Both the position numbers and the translations under genes were made by a program. Source: Bacillota bacterium (lineage in GTDB: Bacteria > Bacillota > Clostridia > Oscillospirales > Acutalibacteraceae). From it: a DNA stretch of 33,332 bases. Positions 22,032-30,846 of the stretch are shown here, piece by piece (position 1 is the first letter of the stretch; each line of letters starts with the position of its first letter). The notes beneath the pieces are model-generated. The model did no database searches and was not told the DNA's origin. It saw only the letters and a list, made by a program, of their open reading frames with translations. Where the stretch lies: positions 1 through 33,332 of the forward strand of contig JAQXHB010000020.1 of NCBI GenBank assembly GCA_029007015.1, in the 5' to 3' direction.

Positions 22032-23150
22032 ATGAATAAATACAACTTTTACGCTCCGTGCCTGTTCGGCCTCGAGAAGCCGCTGGCCGACGAGTTGCGC
22101 GATATGGGTGCCGAAAATGTGACGGCCGAAAACGGGCGTGTTCTTTTCTCGGGCGACGATGACATACTGGCGCGCGCCAACATCTGTTCGCGCTATGCCG
22201 AGCGCATTGGTATACAGGTCGGCAGTTTTGATGCGCTCAGTTTTGCGGCGCTTTTCGACTGTGTTAAGGCTCTGCCGTGGGAGAAGTACATCGGCCGCAA
22301 GGACGCATTTCCCGTCAAGGGCTGGTCGCTCAATTCGGTGCTCCATAGCGTGCCCGACTGCCAGTCCATAATAAAAAAGGCCATAGTAAATCGTCTGAGC
22401 GAAAAGTACGGCATAACCTGGTTTGAGGAAAGTGGCGCTACATGCCGCGTCAGTTTTTCGATACTCAAAAACCGCGTGAGCGTGTGCATTGATACCTCGG
22501 GCGAGGGATTGCATAAGCGCGGATATCGCCGCGACTCAAATGCCGCCCCAATCAAAGAAACACTGGCGGCGGCGATGGTCTACTTTGCGCGGATATACAA
22601 TGACAGTACCGTTTACGATCCCTTCTGCGGCTCCGGCACCATACTCATCGAGGCGGCAATGGCGGCGCGAAATATCGCCCCGGGACTGCGCCGTTCCTTT
22701 GCCGGAGAGAGTCTGCCGTTTATCGACAGCGGCGCGTGGCAGCGTGCGCGTGCTCGTGCACAGGATATGATTGATAACACGGTGCCGTTTTGCGCTGTCG
22801 GCACCGATATTGACCCTGCGGCCGTTGAATTGACCCTGCACAACGCTGAAAAAGCCGGCGTGGCCGGTTGCGTCAAGGCATCGGTGGCCGATGTTGCCGA
22901 CTTCTCCGTACCGACCGCGCGCGGCGTTGTCATCACCAACCCGCCTTACGGCGAGCGCATGCTCGAACTTGACGAGGCCGAGCGGCTTTATCGCGTGATG
23001 GGCAAGGTTTTTACACAGCGTCACGGACTCAGATACGCCGTCATCAGTCCCGACGACCGGTTCGAGCAGTTGTTCGGCCGTCCGGCCGACAAGCGCCGCA
23101 AGTTGTATAACGGCAGTATTAGGTGCCAGTTGTATATGTACTACCGATGA
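22032..23150 (+). CDS. THUMP-domain class I RNA methyltransferase (RlmL/YpsC type)
   Basis: The ATG at 22032 is chosen over 21966 because AAAGGA lies 7 bases upstream, the earlier start falls in a terminator, and the protein then opens MNKYNFYAPCLFGLEKPLADEL as the family does. The 372-aa product has an N-terminal ferredoxin-like and THUMP RNA-binding region (to about 160). A Rossmann methyltransferase domain follows, with the SAM loop YDPFCGSGTILIEAA and the catalytic NPPYGERM, the NPPY form used for N2-guanine or N6-adenine methylation. It probably modifies 23S rRNA, like RlmL. The modified base is inferred from family only. A possible extended -10 (TGTGATAAT, ending 21998) precedes it. Confidence 0.9.
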   Translation: MNKYNFYAPCLFGLEKPLADELRDMGAENVTAENGRVLFSGDDDILARANICSRYAERIGIQVGSFDALSFAALFDCVKALPWEKYIGRKDAFPVKGWSLNSVLHSVPDCQSIIKKAIVNRLSEKYGITWFEESGATCRVSFSILKNRVSVCIDTSGEGLHKRGYRRDSNAAPIKETLAAAMVYFARIYNDSTVYDPFCGSGTILIEAAMAARNIAPGLRRSFAGESLPFIDSGAWQRARARAQDMIDNTVPFCAVGTDIDPAAVELTLHNAEKAGVAGCVKASVADVADFSVPTARGVVITNPPYGERMLELDEAERLYRVMGKVFTQRHGLRYAVISPDDRFEQLFGRPADKRRKLYNGSIRCQLYMYYR

Positions 23151-23160
23151 TGGGAGAAAA

Positions 23161-24117
23161 ATGATGAAGAATGTCTTTATTGTCAACAACACAGCCGGCG
23201 GAGGCAAGTTTACCGTCTCTCTGCTGCCGCAGATAGAGTCGTATTTTTGCGACAACGGCGGTGAATACATCATTGAGCCGACGCGCTGTGTCGGTCATGC
23301 CACCGAGATTGCACGCAAGTACGCCCAACTCGGTGAGCCGGTACGGATATATGCGTGCGGCGGCGACGGCACATTGCACGAAGTGCTCAACGGCATAGTC
23401 GGCTTTGACAATGTTGAGTTGGGTGCATTTCCGTGCGGCACCGGCAATGACTATGTGGCATCTTTCGGTGACCGCGACCTGTTCATGAATGTCGCCTCGC
23501 AGGTGGGCGGCCAATCGGTATGTGTGGATGTTATCAGCGCGGCCGGTCAGTATTCGCTCAATCAGTGTTCAATGGGGTTTGACGCCGCCGTGGCTGACAA
23601 TGTTATTCGCTTCAAGGGCAAAAAGCACATAAGCGGCAGTATGGCTTATTTGCTGGCTATACTGGATACGCTCGGCGGTAAAATCAGCAACCGCCTGACC
23701 GTCAGCGTCGATGACGGCGAGGAAATGGAGGGCGAGTTTCTTTTTGCCATATCGGCCAAGGGCAAGTATCAGGGAGGCGGAATTATGAGCGCGCCGTCGG
23801 CCTCGCCGGTGAGCCGAATGCTGAACTTTATGATAGTGCGCAAGGTGTCCAAACCGAGGTTTGTCACCCTTTTGCCCAAGTATATGAAAGGGCGTCACAC
23901 TGATATACATGACATTGTGCTCAATTTGCACGGCCGCAAAATGACCGTCAAGGCTGAACGCAAACTGCCGGTGACCCTCGATGGCGAGGTGGTGTTTGCC
24001 GACCTGCTGGTGACAGAGATTGTTCCGTCGGCCGTCAAATTCATACTGCCGTGCGAATTGGCCGATAAATTCGAGCGTCACACGAGGGTAAAAGAGGCTG
24101 TTTCGGCAGGCGTTTAA
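23161..24117 (+). CDS. Lipid kinase of the diacylglycerol kinase / YegS family
   Basis: A 318-aa protein with the DAGK catalytic fold: NNTAGGGK near the N-terminus, the nucleotide-binding CGGDGTLHEVLNG (GGDGT at 67-71), and PCGTGNDYV (91-99). The C-terminal beta-sandwich follows, containing DGE in LDGEVV, a conserved acidic motif. Such enzymes phosphorylate diacylglycerol for phospholipid recycling, or related lipids. The substrate cannot be fixed by eye. It is 10 bases behind the methyltransferase, with GGGAGAAAA as ribosome binding site, so the two are probably one transcript. No terminator precedes the groES promoter region. Confidence 0.9.
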   Translation: MMKNVFIVNNTAGGGKFTVSLLPQIESYFCDNGGEYIIEPTRCVGHATEIARKYAQLGEPVRIYACGGDGTLHEVLNGIVGFDNVELGAFPCGTGNDYVASFGDRDLFMNVASQVGGQSVCVDVISAAGQYSLNQCSMGFDAAVADNVIRFKGKKHISGSMAYLLAILDTLGGKISNRLTVSVDDGEEMEGEFLFAISAKGKYQGGGIMSAPSASPVSRMLNFMIVRKVSKPRFVTLLPKYMKGRHTDIHDIVLNLHGRKMTVKAERKLPVTLDGEVVFADLLVTEIVPSAVKFILPCELADKFERHTRVKEAVSAGV

Positions 24118-24147
24118 AAAATTTTTGAAAAAATTTTCTAAAAACTA

Positions 24148-24175
24148 TTGATTTTTGGTAAAAATCGGTTACAAT
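24148..24175 (+). promoter_or_regulatory. Promoter of the groES-groEL operon
   Basis: TTGATT (24148-24153), a 16-base spacer, and TACAAT (24170-24175). The 30 bases upstream are runs of A and T that look like an UP element. The CIRCE operator starts six bases after the -10 and would cover the transcription start. Confidence 0.8.
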
Positions 24176-24180
24176 AGATT

Positions 24181-24207
24181 TTAGCACTCAAGCACAACGA
24201 GTGCTAA
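24181..24207 (+). promoter_or_regulatory. CIRCE operator (HrcA binding site)
   Basis: TTAGCACTC (24181-24189), nine bases, GAGTGCTAA (24199-24207): an exact CIRCE consensus. HrcA repressor binding here controls groESL in response to heat and chaperone load. Eight further bases on each side (AATAGATT / AATCTATT) extend the symmetry to 17-bp arms, 24173-24215. No hrcA gene is in the window. Confidence 0.97.
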
Positions 24208-24230
24208 AATCTATTTTTATTTAACCTTAA

Positions 24231-24527
<297 letters not shown>

Positions 24528-24550
24528 TTTGTAAAGTGAGGAGAACATAA

Positions 24551-26185
<1,635 letters not shown>

Positions 26186-26208
26186 TAATCGGCTGAATAA
26201 AACCGAAG

Positions 26209-26240
26209 TCGGCTCGCAGTTTTTCTGCGGGCCGATTTTT
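26209..26240 (+). terminator. Intrinsic terminator of groESL
   Basis: TCGGCTCGCAG (26209-26219), loop TTTTT, CTGCGGGCCGA (26225-26235), one G-U pair, then TTTTT. Confidence 0.93.
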
Positions 26241-26332
26241 GCGCTTAGTTTTAGCACTGGTTTTTGTATTTTCCGCCTTCTCGGTGACACAATATGTTTG
26301 CCGAAAAAAGGGCGGTTTACGGTGTGTATATG

Positions 26333-26361
26333 TTGACTTTTTAACGGCAAGTTGATATAAT
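26333..26361 (+). promoter_or_regulatory. Promoter of the first beta-propeller lipoprotein gene
   Basis: TTGACT (26333-26338), exactly 17 bases, then a perfect TATAAT (26356-26361), about 42 bases before the ATG. Apart from this and the groEL terminator, I see nothing else definite in the 224-base gap. Confidence 0.88.
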
Positions 26362-26409
26362 TTGCGTGATATATTTTTGAATTATTCGGTATAACTGAGG
26401 GTAGATTTA

Positions 26410-28587
26410 ATGTCTTTTATCAAGAGATGTTCATATATAGCGGCGGCAGCGGCGCTGGTGCTGTGCGCTTCGTGCGGCACTCGGCAGTCAGAGTCATCAT
26501 CCACTCTGTCATCGTCTGTATCGAGCAGTCAGTCGTCGGCAGTCTCGTCGGCCGCTGAAACGCAGACGCCAAAGTATACGCTTGGCAACAAGTATTATAA
26601 ATCCGATGTTTGGCGCAGCGTGCCGCTTGTCACCGCAAACGGCGCGGCGCGGTCGATGTCGGGCGAGGGCGGAGTGACCGTCACCGACATTGCTTTCGCC
26701 CCAAGCAACGGCAAAATTGTCTTTGCCGCGACCGAGAGCGGCGGCATTTACCGCTCAAAGAACGGCGGCGCAAAATGGGAACCGTGCAACATCGGCTTTT
26801 CTGCGGCCGGTGCCTCCTGCATCGCGGTCGACCCGAAAAACAGCAACCGCGTGCTGGCTGTGGGCACCTCTTTTGAGGGGTGCGAGCAAAACGGACTTTA
26901 TCTGTCGCTTGATGGCGGCTCAAGTTGGAAACAGGTGCTCAGTTGCCCCATCGGCGGCACCGAATTTAGAAATCAACTGGCGTACGATGTGTCGTCATAC
27001 AGCGCAGGCAAAAAACTGACGGCCACTGTCTATTGGTCGCGCGAGGGAGACCTCGGCGCTGACGGCACTACCGCTGAGCCATCACTGTACAAGTCGACCG
27101 ACGGCGGCGCAAGTTGGAAACAGATGGCGAACACATCGGCGGCCGGCGGCTGCGAGATAGCCGTTGTCCGCTCGAGCGGCGATGTGCTGTGCGGCAGTTC
27201 GGACGGCCTTTACAAGTCGACCGACGGCGGCAACACCTTCAAGATGATACTCGACAAGCCGGTCGCGTCTGTGTGCGTCTCGGCCGCAGAGGCCAAGAGC
27301 GCCTTTATTCTGATTGCCGACGGCCTATACAAATCGACCGACGGCGGCAACACTTTTACGCGAGTTGGAGACAGCACATCCGCTCAAAATGCGCGCAGCC
27401 TTGCCGTCAGCGACTTCGACGCCGCGGTAATGGTACTGCAAAGCAGCAGCGGGACATCCTATTATTCCGCCGACGGCGGCAAGAATTGGCAAGGGTCGGT
27501 CAAGGACACTTCCGGCAGTTTTTTGCCCTATGTGCACCGCACTGCTGTTTTTGCACTGCACCCCACCGACAAAAATGCGGTGCTGACCACAGGCGGAGAT
27601 TACATCATGAAATCAAAGGACGGCGGCAGGCGGTATACTCTGTCAAACAACGGAGTTTGCGGCAACTACGGCGCCGGACAGATCAGCCATAATATAAACA
27701 ATAACAACCTTATATATATTCCGTCGCAGAATTACAACGGCGCATATTCGACCGACGGCGGCAAGGTGTGGAACTACATTCAGTGGTACAAACCGGCCGG
27801 CGGCAACACCTACGGCGGATATGTGCTCAACAAGAACACGGTCATAACATGCCTGCGCGACACCGACAATGTTTACAAGGGTGGCGATGTCTATTATATA
27901 GCCGCCACATTTGACGGCGGCCGCAATATAAGCGTGTTCACCGACTGCTTGGTCAATTCGGGCCAGATGACCTGTGTCACCGGCCTCAAGGGCAATGACA
28001 AGGTGGCCTTTGTCGGTGAGTGGCGCACCGAGGACGGCGGCAAAACATGGGATAATATGTCTGGGTGCAGTAATGTGCTGACATATAACTACCGCACCGG
28101 CGCGCTCATAGGCAGCTATAACAACACGGTCGTGACATCGACCGACGGCGGCAAAACCTGGAAAAAGATGGCCGCCTGCGACAGAAATATAATTGATGTC
28201 GCATACAACGCCGACAAAGGCACACTGTATGTTGTCACCGTAAGCGGCCTTTTTCGCATGGAGAAGGGGCGGTCGGTTTTTGAGCACATCAGCATCGGCG
28301 CCGTCGGCATACGCAGTGTATGCGTTGACCCCGCCCACAGCGGAGTGGTCTATATTGGGTGCAGCGGCGTCCGCTCGCAGAGTGATATGTCGGTACTGCG
28401 CTCAAGTGATGACGGCTTGACATGGACCAACCTGACGCGCACGGCCGGCGACAAGCGCAGCGGCGCCGACGGCGGGCGTGAGGCGCTGTCGGTGCGCGTT
28501 GACCCCAAGACAGGGGAGTTGTGGGTGTCGACGGCCGGACACGGCGTTTGGAAATTGCCGTATATGTCTGATAAAACGGCCAAATAA
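26410..28587 (+). CDS. Asp-box (BNR-type) beta-propeller lipoprotein, GH74-like architecture, function unknown
   Basis: A 725-aa protein with a signal peptide and a lipobox-like CASC at 19-22 (Cys22), followed by a Ser-rich linker to about residue 55. The -3 position is Cys rather than Leu, so lipidation is slightly less certain than for the third paralog. The body carries about 12 Asp-box motifs of the form S-x-D-G-G-x-x-W/F (STDGGASW, STDGGNTF), spread over the full length as in a pair of beta-propellers. The size and the N-terminal GEGG...GGIYRS...W layout recall GH74 xyloglucanases. At the place where the two paralogs and GH74 enzymes have an aspartate (TDxGG), this protein has glutamate (Glu109, TESGG). 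It may bind or cleave a glycan at the cell surface, but no enzyme activity can be claimed. A 44-base gap leads to the next paralog. Confidence 0.8.
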   Translation: MSFIKRCSYIAAAAALVLCASCGTRQSESSSTLSSSVSSSQSSAVSSAAETQTPKYTLGNKYYKSDVWRSVPLVTANGAARSMSGEGGVTVTDIAFAPSNGKIVFAATESGGIYRSKNGGAKWEPCNIGFSAAGASCIAVDPKNSNRVLAVGTSFEGCEQNGLYLSLDGGSSWKQVLSCPIGGTEFRNQLAYDVSSYSAGKKLTATVYWSREGDLGADGTTAEPSLYKSTDGGASWKQMANTSAAGGCEIAVVRSSGDVLCGSSDGLYKSTDGGNTFKMILDKPVASVCVSAAEAKSAFILIADGLYKSTDGGNTFTRVGDSTSAQNARSLAVSDFDAAVMVLQSSSGTSYYSADGGKNWQGSVKDTSGSFLPYVHRTAVFALHPTDKNAVLTTGGDYIMKSKDGGRRYTLSNNGVCGNYGAGQISHNINNNNLIYIPSQNYNGAYSTDGGKVWNYIQWYKPAGGNTYGGYVLNKNTVITCLRDTDNVYKGGDVYYIAATFDGGRNISVFTDCLVNSGQMTCVTGLKGNDKVAFVGEWRTEDGGKTWDNMSGCSNVLTYNYRTGALIGSYNNTVVTSTDGGKTWKKMAACDRNIIDVAYNADKGTLYVVTVSGLFRMEKGRSVFEHISIGAVGIRSVCVDPAHSGVVYIGCSGVRSQSDMSVLRSSDDGLTWTNLTRTAGDKRSGADGGREALSVRVDPKTGELWVSTAGHGVWKLPYMSDKTAK

Positions 28588-28631
28588 ATGTGTTGATTAC
28601 CGCTTCGGCGGATAAATAGAGGTGTTATTCT

Positions 28632-30710
28632 ATGACAGACAAGTATTTACAGTATGTAAAAAGCAAGTATCTGGACGGACATTCTGACGGGCCTTATTTT
28701 GACACCGATGTATGGGTGCCGGTTCCGCTCATCGGGAAAAAGCAGCGCGATGAGGGCTACACCGGCGGCGAGGGCTGTCAGTGGTGCGAGCAGATTGTGT
28801 TCGACCCGGTGGACGGACACTACGCGCTGTTCGGCAATGACTGCGCCGGCATGTACCGCTCGGGCGATGAGGGCAAAACTTGGGAGAATGCCACCCTCGG
28901 CTTTATCGGCCGCAGTGCGAGCAATTTCACCATCGACCCCAATAACACTTCGCGCGTCTATTGCACCTCCGGACGCTCGGCCCGTGAAAGCACCGGCATA
29001 CATGTGTCTGATGACGAGGGCCGTTCATGGGAGCCGCTCTTTATGAATCCGCACGAGCACGACCATGTCTACTACAAGCGCCTCGCCATTGATGAAACCT
29101 CTTTTGATGCCGAATTGGGCGTTAGCAGTACCGTTTACTGGCTCAGCCTTTGCATAAATGGCAAGGAGGATGAGCCGCACGGACTGTTCAAAACCACCGA
29201 TGGCGGTGCCAGTTGGCACCTGCTGGATGGGACGACTGACTTTGCCGGCAACGAAATGGTCTGCGCCGCTAACGGATACCTTTACATACGCACCGCTGAT
29301 GCTATATACCGCTCAAAGGACGGCGGCAGTACATTTGATAAAATATACGAGGGTGAGATGGGCTCTATATGTGTCATCCGCACCCGACCCGAGAGTGTTT
29401 ACGCAATGGTCAGAAAGGTCGGCCTGATAGTGTCGCACGACTGCGGCGACCACTTCGAGGTCATGACCGAGGGCGAGTTTGACTATGAGTTTCCCAATCA
29501 TCTCGCCGTTTCGCCCGCCGACCCCGACTACATGGTTATGGAGGATGACCACTATGTCGCAGGCGACAGCAATAACCTCTGGCGAATGGTGCAATATTAC
29601 TCCCACGACGGCGGCCGCACATGGCACGAGTCGGAGCGCGACCGCAAAACCGGCTTCTTTGTGCCGTACAACCCCCGCCAGACCATAACTTCATTTCACC
29701 CGCTGGATAAAAACATCGCGCTGTCCCTCGGCGGCGATGCTATAATGCGCTCAACCGACGGCGGCAAGACATTTGTAAACTCGTCCGACGGCTATAACGG
29801 ACTGTGCATCGGTGCCACGGCCAGTTTCAACGCCCACAACGGTAATCTGGTTGCCATTCCGGCGCAGGACTATAACGGCGGCTTTTCGGTTGACGGCGGT
29901 TATACATTTACATATGTAAAGTGGCTCGACAGACCTTGGGGCGGCCACGCATACGGCTCCTACTGCCTTGATGAGCAGACGGTCATATCCATATCCTCCA
30001 ACACATGGAGAAAGGTGGGCGAGATGTTTGTTGCCGCTACATTTGACGGCGGAGAGACGGTAAATATCTTTTCCGATTGCAAAGTAAACTCCGACCGCTG
30101 CTTCTGCTGCGGCTCGGCGCGCAACAGCGATATCGCCTTCTGCGGCAATTGGCGCACCACCGACCGCGCCCGTTCATGGACCGAAATGACCGACTGCGAC
30201 GCCGTGTTTAGTGCTGATCCGGTGGATGGCACTCTTGTAGGCGTTCACGGCACTACCGATGTGGTCATTTCGCGCGATGACGGCGCCTCATGGCAGGTGG
30301 TCGCGCAGTACAAGGGCGGCATACGCGACGCCGCATACAACCGCGACACCAACCGGCTGTTTGTAGCGCTTGATGACCATCTCTTTGAGGTTGACATCGA
30401 GACAGGCGATATGGTCGAGCGGGATACCGGCACAATCACCCTCGTCAGCGTCGCAATCGACCCCGTCAACAGCAAGGTTATGTATGTCTGCGGCAACAAT
30501 GACTTCGACTTTAACTTCAACTCGGTAATGCGCTCGGTCGACGGCGGACTAACATGGTCGACCCTCAAGCGTCAGCCGGGCGACGGACGCACCGGCCCCG
30601 ACGGTGCCAGAAAGCCGGGACTCATCCGCGTCAATCCGACCACCCGCGAGTTGTGGGCGTTTACCTGGTGCTATGGCGTATGGAAGATTGCTCCGCCCCA
30701 GGGATTTTGA
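28632..30710 (+). CDS. Asp-box beta-propeller protein without signal peptide (cytoplasmic paralog)
   Basis: A 692-aa paralog of the genes on either side. It starts MTDKYLQYVKSKYLDG, with no hydrophobic segment, and no in-frame extension is possible, because GAGGTG sits right before the ATG at 28632 and the previous gene ends 44 bases upstream. It should therefore be cytoplasmic, and its many cysteines (for example DRCFCCG) fit that. It has about 12 Asp-box motifs at matching places, shares the GYTGGEGCQW and GDGRTGPDGA motifs with the third gene, and keeps the aspartate at the GH74-type position (Asp70, NDCAG). It is probably in one transcript with the first gene. A role on imported oligosaccharides is conceivable, but this is inference. 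Confidence 0.8.
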   Translation: MTDKYLQYVKSKYLDGHSDGPYFDTDVWVPVPLIGKKQRDEGYTGGEGCQWCEQIVFDPVDGHYALFGNDCAGMYRSGDEGKTWENATLGFIGRSASNFTIDPNNTSRVYCTSGRSARESTGIHVSDDEGRSWEPLFMNPHEHDHVYYKRLAIDETSFDAELGVSSTVYWLSLCINGKEDEPHGLFKTTDGGASWHLLDGTTDFAGNEMVCAANGYLYIRTADAIYRSKDGGSTFDKIYEGEMGSICVIRTRPESVYAMVRKVGLIVSHDCGDHFEVMTEGEFDYEFPNHLAVSPADPDYMVMEDDHYVAGDSNNLWRMVQYYSHDGGRTWHESERDRKTGFFVPYNPRQTITSFHPLDKNIALSLGGDAIMRSTDGGKTFVNSSDGYNGLCIGATASFNAHNGNLVAIPAQDYNGGFSVDGGYTFTYVKWLDRPWGGHAYGSYCLDEQTVISISSNTWRKVGEMFVAATFDGGETVNIFSDCKVNSDRCFCCGSARNSDIAFCGNWRTTDRARSWTEMTDCDAVFSADPVDGTLVGVHGTTDVVISRDDGASWQVVAQYKGGIRDAAYNRDTNRLFVALDDHLFEVDIETGDMVERDTGTITLVSVAIDPVNSKVMYVCGNNDFDFNFNSVMRSVDGGLTWSTLKRQPGDGRTGPDGARKPGLIRVNPTTRELWAFTWCYGVWKIAPPQGF

Positions 30711-30732
30711 TGCAGTTAATTAGACCATATCA

Positions 30733-30756
30733 CCAAAATAATTGGCTCTATTTTGG
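30733..30756 (+). repeat. Perfect inverted repeat between the second and third propeller genes
   Basis: CCAAAATA (30733-30740), eight bases, TATTTTGG (30749-30756). No T tract follows, so it is a poor terminator. Its position 24 bases upstream of a promoter -35 would suit a regulator binding site or a weak mRNA-end hairpin. Confidence 0.6.
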
Positions 30757-30779
30757 GCAATGCGTCAAACGGTTATCTC

Positions 30780-30808
30780 TTTACTTTGACTGATATTTGC
30801 TGTATAAT
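30780..30808 (+). promoter_or_regulatory. Promoter of the third propeller gene
   Basis: TTTACT (30780-30785), 17 bases, a perfect TATAAT (30803-30808). The same TTTACT-17-TATAAT arrangement recurs before the next lipoprotein gene. Confidence 0.8.
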
Positions 30809-30846
30809 TACATGTAAAGACTAAAGTTTTACGGAGGAAAATATTC

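Noticed and set aside
26251-26258. TTAGCACT, a CIRCE half-site after groEL
   Set aside because: No GAGTGCTAA partner is nearby, and the site is over 80 bases upstream of an unrelated promoter.
27114-27692. 192-aa + strand ORF inside the first propeller gene
   Set aside because: An alternate frame of the Asp-box repeats. Its repetitive arginine-rich sequence comes from the same DNA words.
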